From assembly GCF_014230145.1 (NCBI RefSeq), contig NZ_JACHVC010000012.1:253001-317000 (forward strand): a stretch of 64,000 bases of DNA. The letters are read 5' to 3'. The stretch's first letter is position 1. The number at the start of each line of letters is the position of its first letter. Shown piece after piece: positions 1-9,521 of this stretch. The position numbers and the translations under genes are program-made. The notes below the pieces were generated by a model, which did no database searches, had not been told where the DNA came from, and worked only from the letters and a program-made list of their open reading frames with translations. The stretch comes from Pelagicoccus albus (GTDB lineage: Bacteria > Verrucomicrobiota > Verrucomicrobiia > Opitutales > Opitutaceae).

Positions 1-1
1 G

Positions 2-196
2 CACCTCGGGACCGCTTATCCGATTTCCGCCAAGAAACTAGAGCAAGCCTTCGCAGAAGCCGGTTCGCCAGAAACGGAGAAGAGCACTGTGTCCATTTCA
101 ACGAAAACAGCCGAAAACCAGCCTACACAAAAGGTCAAAAGCAAAGACCGACCTACTCAAGCCGATCTAGACTCGCTCAAAAAACTCTTTGGATAG
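2..196 (+). CDS. C-terminal end of an unidentified protein (partial)
   Basis: An open frame runs in from the window edge and stops at TAG 194-196, giving 64 residues. The stretch is hydrophilic, rich in Lys, Ser, Thr and Gln, and ends in a short amphipathic segment (DLDSLKKLFG). I see no family motif. It is convergent with the histidine kinase gene, whose stop lies only 1 base away, which fits a real gene end. The body of the gene lies outside the window, so no function can be offered. Confidence 0.5.
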   Translation, partial: HLGTAYPISAKKLEQAFAEAGSPETEKSTVSISTKTAENQPTQKVKSKDRPTQADLDSLKKLFG

Positions 197-197
197 T

Positions 198-1952
198 TCA
201 GCTTTTTCGAGCGTTTACTAGCCAGTTATGAGCTTCCACGATTGAACTCAGCAGCGCCTTTTTGCGTATCGGCTTGGTAAGGAATCCATGCATTCCAACC
301 TCGATACTCGTCTCCAAATCCTTTTTGGATGCGTTGGCTGTGAGAGCTAGGATGTAGGGCGGCTGATCAATTGGTATTCGTTTTCTGATTTCAACAGTTG
401 CGCCCAAGCCATCGAGCTCAGGCATTTGCAGGTCCATAAAAACGAGATCGAAATCTTCAGCTTCCATCGCGGACAAAGCTTCCCTTCCATTGTTCGCAAC
501 TGTGATATCTGAATATCCCTCACGTTCCAGTACCAGCTTCAGCAACTTCTGATTGGTCACATTATCCTCCGCTACGAGAATCCTGAGCGGAAACTCGAAC
601 GACAGCAAACTTCGAGACTCCTCGATCGGCTCGGATTCTCGCTTATTTGGGGATTTCTTACCGATTAAACTCAATATCCCTTCCAGAATGTCATTGGGTT
701 TTGCGGGGCTCCTAACCACCTCAGTCCCTTCCCCCCAGCGCGACCAATCAGATTCGCCTTTAATTGGAGCGATAACTAGAAGCTTCGCATCTACACTGGC
801 CTTCCGCGCAAGATCTGCAGCCATCGTATCCACCACATGGATTTTTTTCGACGAGCTATCAAAACTGACAGGCAAGTCTCCCTCTTCTACCGAAGCGCCC
901 CAAGCATTTAATTGATGCAATAACGTTTCCCTACAAAGTGATCGCGTGGTGGACAAGCGAACTTGCAGCCCCTCGGGCAATCCCCAGTAGCTCAGCTCTT
1001 CCGCGATTCGAAGGCTTGTGCTAAAGCGGAAAGTCGAGCCCACCCCGATCTCGCTATCCACACCAATTGTTCCCCCCATGAGGTGCACAAGGCTTTTGCA
1101 AATTGCCAATCCTAGCCCTGTGCCACCAAATCGTCTGGAGATTGAGGAATCCGCTTGCGTGAAGGAATCGAACATTCCCTCGAGCCTATCCTTCGGGATA
1201 CCTATCCCAGAGTCTTTGACCTCAACATAGAGACTAATTTTCTCCTTTTTGAGACTGCATGTCACGGAAATGCCAATACCTCCCTGAGAGGTAAACTTTA
1301 TGGCATTGCTGAGCAGATTCAGGAGCACTTGCCTGAATCGTACCGAATCCCCGGATACTAACTTCGGCACGCTCGGATCCATAAACAAGCAAATCTCTAT
1401 ATCTTTCTCAGCGCATTGAAATCCAAATACATCCAATATACTCTCTATCGCCTGATGCAAATCGAACTCGTGAACGTCTAGCTCCAGTTCACCGGCTTCA
1501 ATCTTCGAAAAATCAAGCACATCGTTAATTACGCCTAACAAGCTCTCACCACTGCTGAGAATCGACTCCGTATAGTCGCGTTGCTGTTCAGTCTGGTCTA
1601 GTTCGATAAGCAGATTGCTCATACCGATTATAGCATTCAACGGCGTGCGAATCTCATGGCTCATATTCGCCAGAAATTCGCTTTTGTGACGGTTTGCCGC
1701 TTCCGCTTCGTCCCGAGCTCTTCTTAGGTTTCGTTGAGCTTCCTCGGCTAGATTGACCAGTTCTTTTAACTTGTTGTTCTTTTCGGTTAGCTCCGCGGAG
1801 CTAAGAGTCATGGCACGTTCCATCAAACGGCGATCGTCATCAAATTGTTGATACGCCTGATCAACAGCATCTACGAAAGCTTGCAAGTTTTCGGGTACAT
1901 CGCCCTCGATACCCAAGTGCTTTCTCAGCTGCCTTTGCAGCAGTCTATGCAT
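198..1952 (-). CDS. Hybrid sensor histidine kinase partner of a FIST sensor (NahK-like)
   Basis: A 584-residue soluble hybrid histidine kinase. Visible parts: an N-terminal LLQRQLRKHLG segment, a coiled coil at about 45-90, the dimerisation/phosphoacceptor H-box HEIRTP with His99, N-box 210-221, G1 DSGIGIP 247-253, G2 GGTGLGL 276-282, a degenerate receiver-like stretch at about 325-430, and a true receiver domain 455-575 with Asp507 as phospho-site and Lys560. There is no transmembrane segment and no sensor domain of its own, so input probably comes from the FIST protein encoded just upstream (8-nt overlap). Basis: kinases with this N-terminus placed next to FIST/NosP genes are known as NahK, which act in nitric-oxide signalling and biofilm control. 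The NO role is inference. The output could be phosphotransfer to an HPt protein encoded elsewhere. Confidence 0.9.
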   Translation of the reverse strand: MHRLLQRQLRKHLGIEGDVPENLQAFVDAVDQAYQQFDDDRRLMERAMTLSSAELTEKNNKLKELVNLAEEAQRNLRRARDEAEAANRHKSEFLANMSHEIRTPLNAIIGMSNLLIELDQTEQQRDYTESILSSGESLLGVINDVLDFSKIEAGELELDVHEFDLHQAIESILDVFGFQCAEKDIEICLFMDPSVPKLVSGDSVRFRQVLLNLLSNAIKFTSQGGIGISVTCSLKKEKISLYVEVKDSGIGIPKDRLEGMFDSFTQADSSISRRFGGTGLGLAICKSLVHLMGGTIGVDSEIGVGSTFRFSTSLRIAEELSYWGLPEGLQVRLSTTRSLCRETLLHQLNAWGASVEEGDLPVSFDSSSKKIHVVDTMAADLARKASVDAKLLVIAPIKGESDWSRWGEGTEVVRSPAKPNDILEGILSLIGKKSPNKRESEPIEESRSLLSFEFPLRILVAEDNVTNQKLLKLVLEREGYSDITVANNGREALSAMEAEDFDLVFMDLQMPELDGLGATVEIRKRIPIDQPPYILALTANASKKDLETSIEVGMHGFLTKPIRKKALLSSIVEAHNWLVNARKS

Positions 1953-3093
1953 TTTCTCCCCCCATTTCCTTGAAGATCGTGATACTAATGCTCTGGTTGT
2001 GCAATTGGCAACGGGACTCCATGTCTAAAGGACCGATCTCCCCATAGGAATAAAAACCTGCCAGGGGCGGATCTCCCAGCACGGACAGCACCTCTTCAAG
2101 CTCCTCTTCCACTCTTTGTCCCAGCACGAGCCTTCGGGCTACACAACTTACGCAGAGCGCGAAATCCGGTTTTTCACCCTCGTTGACAACCACGTTGGCA
2201 GCCCTGTTCGCTCCCTCAATCAGATCGTCTATGAAGCCTCGCATGAGACGAACCTTAGCTCCTTGAGGTATATCGCTGGCAAAAGTTACGCTCTGTCGTT
2301 TTTCATCCATCGATAAGATGGTCCGCACCACCGGCCCCTCGTCTTCGTTTACCACCAACGAAAGCGGGAATTTTAACGCCGATGCCGGCAGTCCCGCCGC
2401 TTGCTCGCCGAGGTAGCGTTTGTAAATGTCTAGGGCAGACTCTCCATCGACTCCAAAAAGCACTTTACCCTCCGAATGAGACACCGTGCGCTCAGGGCCA
2501 AACGGATGCCATCCACCTCCTGAACTGCACCTAACCTGGAGAGCCGTCCCATAAAAGCCGATCCCCACAATCCTCCCAGAGACGGGATTTTCGTCGAGTC
2601 CGATCCACGTTTCCTGAAACCGTGTTCCGTCGCCCGCTATCCCACCTGATAACGAAACATCCGCTCCCAATTCATCTCGAAAACCGAGCACCAACTGCGC
2701 TCCATTCACAGTTTGCCCGTCAGAGAAAAGCAGGACGTGCACAAGATCTTCTCTATACAAGGCTTTCGCTAAATGCTGGCCAGCCACTCGCGAATCAGCA
2801 AATTCCGTCGAATCAACCTGATGTCCAAGTACCTCCGTCTCTTCAAAATGCAGAGCGGTCGCGCAAAGGGAATCATCAGTTACCGCCGCTCCCGAAATCG
2901 TTCCTGATGTTGAGCAAGAAGCGATCAAGGAATCTGGAAATAGATCCTGCAGGTCGCCTATTGCCTTTTCGTCGAAACACCTGCGCTCGCCAAATACCAA
3001 AATCAGTTGAGGGTCCGTTGAGACAAACGAGAACTTCTCTGAATTCGAGTCCCAAGCCTGGCCGGGAAGACGCATTAAGGTGTTAACAAACAT
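1945..3093 (-). CDS. FIST-domain sensor protein (NosP-like)
   Basis: A 382-residue cytoplasmic protein with FIST_N (about 25-215) followed by FIST_C (about 220-365). The run SLSGGIAGDGTRFQETW and the C-terminal GFYSYGEIGP are typical of the family, whose N-terminal half resembles small-ligand sensors. The stop codon overlaps the kinase start by 8 nt, so the two are translationally coupled and form one signalling unit. Some FIST proteins bind heme and sense nitric oxide (NosP). I cannot tell from sequence alone whether this one binds heme or an amino-acid-like ligand. Confidence 0.88.
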   Translation of the reverse strand: MFVNTLMRLPGQAWDSNSEKFSFVSTDPQLILVFGERRCFDEKAIGDLQDLFPDSLIASCSTSGTISGAAVTDDSLCATALHFEETEVLGHQVDSTEFADSRVAGQHLAKALYREDLVHVLLFSDGQTVNGAQLVLGFRDELGADVSLSGGIAGDGTRFQETWIGLDENPVSGRIVGIGFYGTALQVRCSSGGGWHPFGPERTVSHSEGKVLFGVDGESALDIYKRYLGEQAAGLPASALKFPLSLVVNEDEGPVVRTILSMDEKRQSVTFASDIPQGAKVRLMRGFIDDLIEGANRAANVVVNEGEKPDFALCVSCVARRLVLGQRVEEELEEVLSVLGDPPLAGFYSYGEIGPLDMESRCQLHNQSISITIFKEMGGENA

Positions 3094-3392
3094 AACTGAA
3101 AATTAGGGTGTAGGCCTTAATTTCGGATCAATAGGCTACCGACAGATTCAAGTTCCAATTTGGTTAGCATAAAACTCTAATCATCTGATAGGTAACGAGT
3201 TTTAGAACAGGATCAACTTAAGGGCCTAATCGTACTCTAGTATAAACACCGCAGAAAGCCACCCTTGGAGTCCGTTTAATTCAATTTTTAGAGTTTCCCG
3301 GGCATATTCCTCTAAAAGTCGACCACAAACCTAGCTAAGCATCCACTATACTGCTTGCGGGCGGCCACCAGGATCCGAAGTATGGATCTCGG
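3094..3392. other. Divergent intergenic region without a gene
   Basis: About 300 bases between the divergent FIST and pqiA genes. It is AT-rich in places and should hold both promoters. I found no convincing -35/-10 pair, hairpin or small ORF. Confidence 0.5.
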
Positions 3393-4361
3393 ATGTCCCA
3401 CACTCAGACCGAATCCAAAAGTCTTTTGGCCCTGGCAATCACGGGTCTTGTTTGCTGGGGGTTCGCTCTTTACCTACCCTTGAGCCAAGTCTCCAAGTTC
3501 GGACTCATCAATTTGGGTCGCCTGATTTCCGTTGGGGAATCCTTTCGTAACAACGGCCAGCACATACTCGCATTGGTAACCGACCTGACCATCGTGGTAT
3601 TCCCAACGTTGCTATTCCTGCTTTTGCCAATCATCGTAATCTCCCAGAATCGAACCTCCCCCGTGCCCGGAGCACGCTTCGCCTTCAGTATTTGCGCCGC
3701 AGGCAAGGAATGGGCCATGCCGGAAGTTCTGATGCTCTCGGCACTCGTGGCCTTTATCAAGTTAGGCGACCTCGCCACAGCTGAATTCGATACTGGTTTC
3801 TACTTTCTTTTGGCAAGCTCCCTGATCCTCATTTATTTACTGCGAGCCGTTAGGCTTCCAAAGCCTAGATTGAGAGGAAGCCGAAATGCAGCGTGGGCTT
3901 TGCTCATCTCAGCAACGATTCTTTTGGTACCCGCAAACGTGCTGCCGATCATGGAGGTACGAAGCGTCAGCGGAACCTCGAGAAGTACAATTATCGGCGG
4001 AGTTGCAGACCTCTCGGGACATGGGCTCTGGGGAATAGCCAGTATCGTATTTATAGCTTCGATACTCGTACCTTTCGGAAAGATCGGCAGCGTAGCTTGG
4101 CTGCTATTCTCGGAGAAAAATTCAGCAACCCTTGAAAGGCAAAACCGTATCCATAGAGCTTTGCACGTTATCGGGCGTTGGTCCATGCTGGATATTTTCC
4201 TCATCGGAATACTGGCAGGTCTCGTGGATTTTGGAGCGATCGCGACGATTCAAGCCGGCCCCGCCGCTCCCGCCTTTGCAGCTTCTGTTGTGCTTACCAT
4301 ATTGGCCCTGAACAAAGTGGATCATCCGAACTTTCAATTGCAGACACAGCCCACACCATGA
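3393..4361 (+). CDS. pqiA: PqiA-family inner-membrane protein
   Basis: 322 residues with about eight hydrophobic segments arranged as two PqiA halves. The first half carries MPEVLMLSALVAFIKLGDLA, the second VIGRWSMLDIFLIGILAGLV, the characteristic PqiA/YebS helix. The zinc-ribbon Cys pairs seen in longer E. coli PqiA/LetA are not evident. Its stop overlaps the start of the MCE gene (ATGA, 4358-4361), so the two are coupled. PqiA/LetA proteins sit in the inner membrane and pair with a periplasm-spanning MCE protein in lipid transport between membranes. Confident family assignment; the substrate is unknown. Confidence 0.9.
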   Translation: MSHTQTESKSLLALAITGLVCWGFALYLPLSQVSKFGLINLGRLISVGESFRNNGQHILALVTDLTIVVFPTLLFLLLPIIVISQNRTSPVPGARFAFSICAAGKEWAMPEVLMLSALVAFIKLGDLATAEFDTGFYFLLASSLILIYLLRAVRLPKPRLRGSRNAAWALLISATILLVPANVLPIMEVRSVSGTSRSTIIGGVADLSGHGLWGIASIVFIASILVPFGKIGSVAWLLFSEKNSATLERQNRIHRALHVIGRWSMLDIFLIGILAGLVDFGAIATIQAGPAAPAFAASVVLTILALNKVDHPNFQLQTQPTP

Positions 4362-5209
4362 CAGAACCCCATTCCAACTCCAAGTCATCGCTACTCATCT
4401 GGGTAGTGCCTCTCGTCGCCCTTCTGGTCGGTGGATACATGATCGTAAAGGATCTACAAGAGCAGGGTCCTACCATAACCATAGTCTTTGAGGAGGGATC
4501 TGGTCTGGAAGCAGGAAAGACAGTCCTTCGCTACAAGGGACTCGCGGTAGGCACCGTGGAATCCGTGGCCTTGACGGGGGATCTATCAAAAGTGGAAGCC
4601 ACCCTGCAGTTGCAGAAATCAGCGAAAGGACTGGCTCGGGAGGGTTCCAAATTTTGGATACTCCGTCCGGAAATCGGACTGGAGGGGATCACAGGGTTAG
4701 ACACCTTGATTAGTGGCCCTACGATTCAGGTCTTGCCAGGCGTAGGACCCAACCGAAAACACTTTACGGCCTTAGATCGAGCCCCACTCAAAGGAAGCGA
4801 AGTCGGCTACACTTACCTCCTCTCTGTAGACCAACTGGGCTCCCTGAAAGTCGGCTCACCCGTTCTATACCGCCAATTCAAGGTAGGCGAAGTGGTTGCC
4901 ACCTCATTAGCTCCAGACGCGACCGGCATTCAGATCAAAATACAAATAAACTCTCCTTACGACAAACTGGTCCGGACCGACTCTATATTTTGGAACGCAA
5001 GCGGGATAGCTCTTAAAGTGGGACTTCTGGGAGCAAAGATCCAAACCGATTCCCTACAATCGGTATTGGCCGGAGGCATTATGTTCGCCACCCCAGAAGG
5101 GAAGGAAGGCCTATCCCCCCTCGCCTCTGAGAACACGGAATTCATACTCCAACCCGAATTCGACGAGGAATGGCTAGAGTGGCAACCAAGCATCGAGCTG
5201 GATTTGTAA
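4358..5209 (+). CDS. pqiB: MlaD/MCE-domain protein, short PqiB-like
   Basis: 283 residues starting at the ATG inside the pqiA stop (ATGA); an open frame extends upstream but this start gives a clean N-terminus. One transmembrane anchor (about 12-28, WVVPLVALLVGGYMIV) is followed by two MCE domains: residues about 37-120 (ITIVFEEGSGLEAGKTVLRYKGLAVGTV is partly visible in that span) and about 140-240 (YLLSVDQLGSLKVGSPVLYRQFKVGEV). E. coli PqiB is about 545 residues with three MCE domains, so this is a short version. No PqiC lipoprotein gene follows; a LysE gene faces it. Likely forms a hexameric periplasmic lipid conduit with the PqiA partner. Confidence 0.87.
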   Translation: MTEPHSNSKSSLLIWVVPLVALLVGGYMIVKDLQEQGPTITIVFEEGSGLEAGKTVLRYKGLAVGTVESVALTGDLSKVEATLQLQKSAKGLAREGSKFWILRPEIGLEGITGLDTLISGPTIQVLPGVGPNRKHFTALDRAPLKGSEVGYTYLLSVDQLGSLKVGSPVLYRQFKVGEVVATSLAPDATGIQIKIQINSPYDKLVRTDSIFWNASGIALKVGLLGAKIQTDSLQSVLAGGIMFATPEGKEGLSPLASENTEFILQPEFDEEWLEWQPSIELDL

Positions 5210-5228
5210 TACCGCTTCGCTGCTTTGA

Positions 5229-5864
5229 TTACCTCACTAGTTTACTGGAAGCGGTTAGAAGACCGAGAAGGATATAGATCACTGCAGGCAAGCGTACCCA
5301 AAATCCAGACACGCTACCTCTCCTGAGTTTAGAGGTCAAAACGCCTGACAGGAGTGCCCAGGCACTATCACCCAGATATCCAATCGCTACGAAACTCACT
5401 CCCAAAACGAGAAGCTGGCGGGGCACGTTTCCCGCTTCGTGATTCACGAATTGGGGCAAAAACGCCACAAGGAAAAGGATCACTTTGGGGTTAAGCAAGG
5501 CGACCAATATTCCCTTTCGAAAACTGCCCTCCAACCGCTCGCTCGATTCTCGCTCAGCCGACGCCCCTTCTCGCGGGCCACTCTGCACAAAACTGCGGAT
5601 ACCCAAATAGATGAGGTAAGCTGCTCCCGCGTAACGCGCTAAATCCAGCCCCCAACTCGTCGAAATGATTAAAGCGGATACCCCAAACGCCGCAGCTATG
5701 GCATGACACAAATTGCCCAACCCGATTCCCGCGGCTGTCCGAAGCCCTACGCCAACGCCACCCGACAGGCTACGGGCGACGATAAACAAGACAGCAGGCC
5801 CAGGTATAGCCACTAAAGCCAAGGACGCTCCCACAAAAACGAGCCACTGTGATCCTTCAATCAT
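5229..5864 (-). CDS. LysE/RhtB-family amino-acid exporter
   Basis: 211 residues with six hydrophobic segments and the family N-terminal signature LVAIPGPAVLFIVARSL followed by a Gly-rich helix (GIGLGNLCHA). Length is normal for the family (about 205-215). LysE/RhtB proteins export amino acids or their derivatives through the inner membrane; the substrate cannot be read from sequence. The gene is convergent with the MCE gene, with only 19 bases between them. Confidence 0.88.
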   Translation of the reverse strand: MIEGSQWLVFVGASLALVAIPGPAVLFIVARSLSGGVGVGLRTAAGIGLGNLCHAIAAAFGVSALIISTSWGLDLARYAGAAYLIYLGIRSFVQSGPREGASAERESSERLEGSFRKGILVALLNPKVILFLVAFLPQFVNHEAGNVPRQLLVLGVSFVAIGYLGDSAWALLSGVLTSKLRRGSVSGFWVRLPAVIYILLGLLTASSKLVR

Positions 5865-5911
5865 CGTCCAAAGCTTTTGGCAAAGACCCAGAAGGGTTCC
5901 AGAATGAAATT

Positions 5912-5940
5912 GCCCGCCCTCGAATATTTGAGGACGGGCA
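5912..5940 (-). terminator. Hairpin downstream of the chemoreceptor gene
   Basis: Inverted repeat GCCCGCCCTC / GAGGACGGGC with one mismatch and a 9-base AT-rich loop. It lies 42 bases beyond the stop of the minus-strand chemoreceptor and upstream of lysE. The T-run is weak on both strands, so it may serve both or act as an mRNA 3' end. Confidence 0.5.
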
Positions 5941-5981
5941 TTTCAGAAAATAGCTTTCAGCTGCGTAAGATTTTACGTCGA

Positions 5982-7619
5982 TCAGTTCCAAAGGTCGGCA
6001 TCGGCCGTGCCCCTCGGAGCAGGTTCAAAACTTGCAGACTCTTTACGCAGATCTGATTGCGAGAAGGAAGGCGTAGACATTGCGTCTGCAGGAGCCTCTG
6101 AGCTCTCTCCATTTACCACATGTCGCAAGGATGAGATCGCTCGTTCCAAAGTCGCAACTTGGCCAGACATCTCCACCGCGGCGGACGCTAACTCCTCACT
6201 ACTGGAAGCAGAACTCTGTGTTACCGTGTCGATTTCAGTGAGGGCATGGCTCACCTGTCCCATTCCTTCCGATTGCATATCGGAGCTCTTTTGCAGCTGG
6301 ATCAACAACTCATCAATGGAATGAACCTGCTGGGTAATCGATTTAAGCTCAGTTTCAACTTCCGTTGAAATGGCATTTCCTTCACTACTAGCCGTCACCG
6401 ATTTTCCAATACGCCCTGCAGAATCTTGAGCAGCTCTTGTCGCTCTCATGGCTAGCTGACGAACCTCGTCTGCCACAACAGAGAATCCTGCTCCTGCTTC
6501 GCCAGCTCGAGCGGCTTCCACCGCAGCATTCAAGGCTAGAATATTGGTTTGGAAAGCGATCTCCTCGATCGTTTTGATAATGTTCGAAATCTCGCCACCT
6601 GCCGCGGCGATACTATCCATCGCGACTCTCAGGCTACCCATGCGATCGACAGCACGATCCACTCCGTTTCTCGCTTCACGGGCCACTCCCACTGCTTCGT
6701 CAGTACTGGAAAGGTTCCTTTTGGTAGCGCTCGAGATCTCCTCTATTGAAGCGCTCGTTTGCTCGAGAGCAGCAGCCTGACGCGAAGCGCCCTCTGCGAG
6801 TGTAGTACTGGAGTCAGTCACTTCGTGAGAAGCGCCAACTGCAGCAGTCGTCGAACGGGCAATGTCGCTGATGGCCTGCTCGATCGGACCAACTACCTTG
6901 GTTCGTAAGAGACGAGAAGCGATGTATCCAAATATCACGCAAATGGGCAAAACCCACATTAACACATCTCGAAAGCTCGCTTGTACTCCTGCGTAAATAG
7001 GCTCGGTGCTGGATTTAAGGACAAACGCGCCATGTACCTCGCCTGCCTTCCATCCTTCCATTTCGAAACCAAGGATATCCTTACCATCTCCCGTAAGGCT
7101 GTTACCTGGATCTCCGTGACAATAAAGGCAACCTTTGGAGAGAACGACCGGAGTCGCGTAAACCATATGTCCCGTTTCTTTGTCGTTCACAAAATACTCG
7201 CTCTTGGACCCATCCTCGAAATAGCGGAGGATCTCGGCTTCGCTTTCGTCAGGTTCATTGTCAGGATTCCGAGCCTGGAACTTAGGAGTCCGGAGTGTCA
7301 CCCCTTCTTCTTCAGCTATCTCCTGGATAGTCTGCCAAGAGGCTACAACTGGAATAGTCTTATAGTAGGTTGTCTTTCTAAAATCGCTGGCTGTCGTCAG
7401 CTCGCTACTGAGGTGCTCCCTATCAAAGGCTTTGGCGTCTACAAGCTCAGACATGTGCTCCTTAACTGCGTTGGCCTGGGCAAGAATGGACTTCATGCGC
7501 TGCTTGCCCATATCGAGCCCCTGGCTCTCGATGGACTTGTACATGACTCCTAAAGAGGTGGCTACCACGAGAGCGACAAGGACGGATCCACCGACCAGAA
7601 TTTTTGATGCGAGCTTCAT
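5982..7619 (-). CDS. Methyl-accepting chemotaxis protein with DUF3365 heme-type sensor domain
   Basis: 545 residues. TM1 at about 8-27, periplasmic DUF3365 (Tll0287-like) domain about 35-215, TM2 about 219-236, then a cytoplasmic signalling domain whose hairpin tip reads [20 protein letters not shown]. The sensor domain has a CxxCH motif, CLYCH at 164-168, followed by GDPG, which in this family holds a c-type heme; such proteins sense redox state or diatomic gases. No HAMP domain is clear between TM2 and the coiled coil. The C-terminus ends DLWN, not the NWETF-type CheR-binding pentapeptide. Single gene with its own long leader. No che genes lie nearby. Confidence 0.92.
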   Translation of the reverse strand: MKLASKILVGGSVLVALVVATSLGVMYKSIESQGLDMGKQRMKSILAQANAVKEHMSELVDAKAFDREHLSSELTTASDFRKTTYYKTIPVVASWQTIQEIAEEEGVTLRTPKFQARNPDNEPDESEAEILRYFEDGSKSEYFVNDKETGHMVYATPVVLSKGCLYCHGDPGNSLTGDGKDILGFEMEGWKAGEVHGAFVLKSSTEPIYAGVQASFRDVLMWVLPICVIFGYIASRLLRTKVVGPIEQAISDIARSTTAAVGASHEVTDSSTTLAEGASRQAAALEQTSASIEEISSATKRNLSSTDEAVGVAREARNGVDRAVDRMGSLRVAMDSIAAAGGEISNIIKTIEEIAFQTNILALNAAVEAARAGEAGAGFSVVADEVRQLAMRATRAAQDSAGRIGKSVTASSEGNAISTEVETELKSITQQVHSIDELLIQLQKSSDMQSEGMGQVSHALTEIDTVTQSSASSSEELASAAVEMSGQVATLERAISSLRHVVNGESSEAPADAMSTPSFSQSDLRKESASFEPAPRGTADADLWN

Positions 7620-7722
7620 TATTGGGGGAATTGTTCAATCAACTTTGGATACGCGCCACCTCGGATTAGGTAGGTGTCTCAATGATCTATCGTCCCCTAC
7701 ACACGCATGATGTAGATTCCCT

Positions 7723-7736
7723 GAGTTGGCCAACTC
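7723..7736. promoter_or_regulatory. 14-bp perfect palindrome upstream of the chemoreceptor gene
   Basis: GAGTTGGCCAACTC is self-complementary with no loop, so a dimeric-protein DNA site is more likely than a terminator. It lies about 105 bp upstream of the chemoreceptor start and downstream of the LysR gene. No other copy was noticed in the window. Confidence 0.3.
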
Positions 7737-7845
7737 CCTTTTTAAAGCTTTTCTACAGGAGCTAGGAATAAAACCCTAACCCAATACCTAGGGCCAGCAA
7801 AGCACTCGTAAAAGGGATTCAGGAGTATTGTAAAAACCGATATAC

Positions 7846-8739
7846 CTACAGCTGCAATCCGGCCGACTCAGCGTGCGAAAGGAAGCTTTCTTCTCTGCGG
7901 TCCAATACACGTCCCACCCAGGCGACCCCTACAGTAAGCGGATCTGGTACAGGGTCCAACTCCAACAGCCGAATCCTTCCTCCCGCCACGCATCCAAGCG
8001 ATTCGCTAACAATCGATACTCCGAGCCCCGCCTCTATCGACGCAATCAAACTGCTCACACTTTCATGTTCTTCCGAGAGCTTGGGCCGATAACGAGCCGG
8101 TTCGAAAACCCGTCTCAAAAGATCTCCATATTCTGGATACTCCTCCAAGGAATAACCAATCAAATTCTCTTTTTTCAAAGCCCCCAAGGAGACAATCTCC
8201 TTTTGGTCCCAGCGGTGGGACAGCCCGACCGCGAGTCGAATCCTCTCTTCCCTGATTGCCCTGAACTCGAGCGATTGCGCCTTGCGGGCCTTACTCTCTA
8301 GCATAAAAGCGAAATCGAGCTTTCTCTCCCTCAGCCCAGCCAACATCTCCTCTGAGGACATGTCGTAGAGCTTCACTTTCACCTTCGGAAGCTCGGCCTG
8401 AAAAGCTCGAATCGTAGGCGGTAAAATACGCACTGTTAGAGAGGGAGCGTAGCCGACATGCAATTCTCCCGCCTCTCCTTCCGCAGCCTCCCGAGCGGCC
8501 GAAATCCCCTGTTCCAATCGCTCTAAAACCTCGCTTGCCTCATCCAAAAACACCCGACCCGCATCCGTCAAAGCCACCGACTTCGCGCTACGTTCCAAGA
8601 GGGCAAAACCGAGTTCCTCTTCCAAATCCTTGATCTGTCGACTCAAAGCCGGCTGGGAAACATGAAGCTTTTCCGCAGCTCGCGTCACGTTCTCCTCCAA
8701 ACCCACTTCTATAAAGTACCTTAAATGCCTCAGCTCCAT
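7846..8739 (-). CDS. LysR-family transcriptional regulator
   Basis: 297 residues from the internal ATG (MELRHLRYFIEV), the normal LysR start; an open frame extends 13 codons upstream but those residues are not family-like. Winged helix-turn-helix at 1-60 with AAEKLHVSQPALSRQIKDLE, then a linker helix and a periplasmic-binding-like effector domain (about 90-295). It is divergent from the pirin gene with an 86-bp shared intergenic region, so it most likely autoregulates and controls pirin/doxX. LysR-pirin-DoxX neighbourhoods are a common arrangement. The inducer is unknown. Confidence 0.92.
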   Translation of the reverse strand: MELRHLRYFIEVGLEENVTRAAEKLHVSQPALSRQIKDLEEELGFALLERSAKSVALTDAGRVFLDEASEVLERLEQGISAAREAAEGEAGELHVGYAPSLTVRILPPTIRAFQAELPKVKVKLYDMSSEEMLAGLRERKLDFAFMLESKARKAQSLEFRAIREERIRLAVGLSHRWDQKEIVSLGALKKENLIGYSLEEYPEYGDLLRRVFEPARYRPKLSEEHESVSSLIASIEAGLGVSIVSESLGCVAGGRIRLLELDPVPDPLTVGVAWVGRVLDRREESFLSHAESAGLQL

Positions 8740-8825
8740 AAACGACAACAAGCATAACCAAAAGGCATGCTCAGGCAAGAATCATAGTATTTCACGCTTC
8801 ACCTAATTTCTGTCAAACTAGGAAC

Positions 8826-9521
8826 ATGATGAACATTCGCAGATCAAACGAAAGAGGTCAGGCCAACCACGGATGGCTGGAGACCTACCATTCTTTCAGT
8901 TTCGCCAACTACTACGATCCGAACTGGATGGGCTTTCGCAGCCTCCGCGTGATCAACGACGACATCGTCATGCCAGCCAGAGGCTTCGGAAAGCACCCGC
9001 ACCAAAATATGGAGATCATAACCTACGTGCTCAGCGGACAACTCGAGCATAAGGACTCCATGGGCAACGGCCGGATAATCCAAGCCGGAGATTTCCAATA
9101 CATGGCAGCGGGCACAGGCGTTTTGCACAGCGAATTTAACCCTTCGCAAGACGAAGCCGTTCACCTTCTTCAAATCTGGATACAGCCCGATCGCAATGGA
9201 GTAACTCCACGTTACGCGGAACGTTCCATGGCAGACGCCGAAAGCGGGAAGTGGCATCTTGCTGCGAGCAAGACCGGCAGGGACGAGTCAATAGCCATCC
9301 ATCAGGACGCAGATCTTTCCCTAGCCCGATTGAACAAGAGCCAGGAAATTGAATACACACCCAAAACTGGCCGCTACGTCTGGCTTCACTTAGCCGAGGG
9401 TTCAATCGAACTAAACGGAAAAACCCTCCAGGCAGGCGATGCTGCTTACTTTGATTCTCCTGAAATACTGAATATCGCAGCCAACGCGGATTCTCAAATC
9501 CTCCTTTTCGACCTGGCCTAA
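8826..9521 (+). CDS. Pirin family protein (YhhW-type quercetin dioxygenase-like)
   Basis: 231 residues, a bicupin. Metal ligands of the N-terminal cupin are visible: His57 and His59 in GKHPHQNMEI, His101 and Glu103 in GVLHSEFN. The second cupin (about 150-231) lacks a His cluster, as usual for YhhW. ATG at 8826 is followed at once by a second ATG; AGGA lies just upstream. Bacterial pirins of this type can oxidise quercetin in vitro and are often linked to oxidative or aromatic stress. Transcribed away from the LysR gene and probably co-transcribed with doxX. Confidence 0.9.
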   Translation: MMNIRRSNERGQANHGWLETYHSFSFANYYDPNWMGFRSLRVINDDIVMPARGFGKHPHQNMEIITYVLSGQLEHKDSMGNGRIIQAGDFQYMAAGTGVLHSEFNPSQDEAVHLLQIWIQPDRNGVTPRYAERSMADAESGKWHLAASKTGRDESIAIHQDADLSLARLNKSQEIEYTPKTGRYVWLHLAEGSIELNGKTLQAGDAAYFDSPEILNIAANADSQILLFDLA

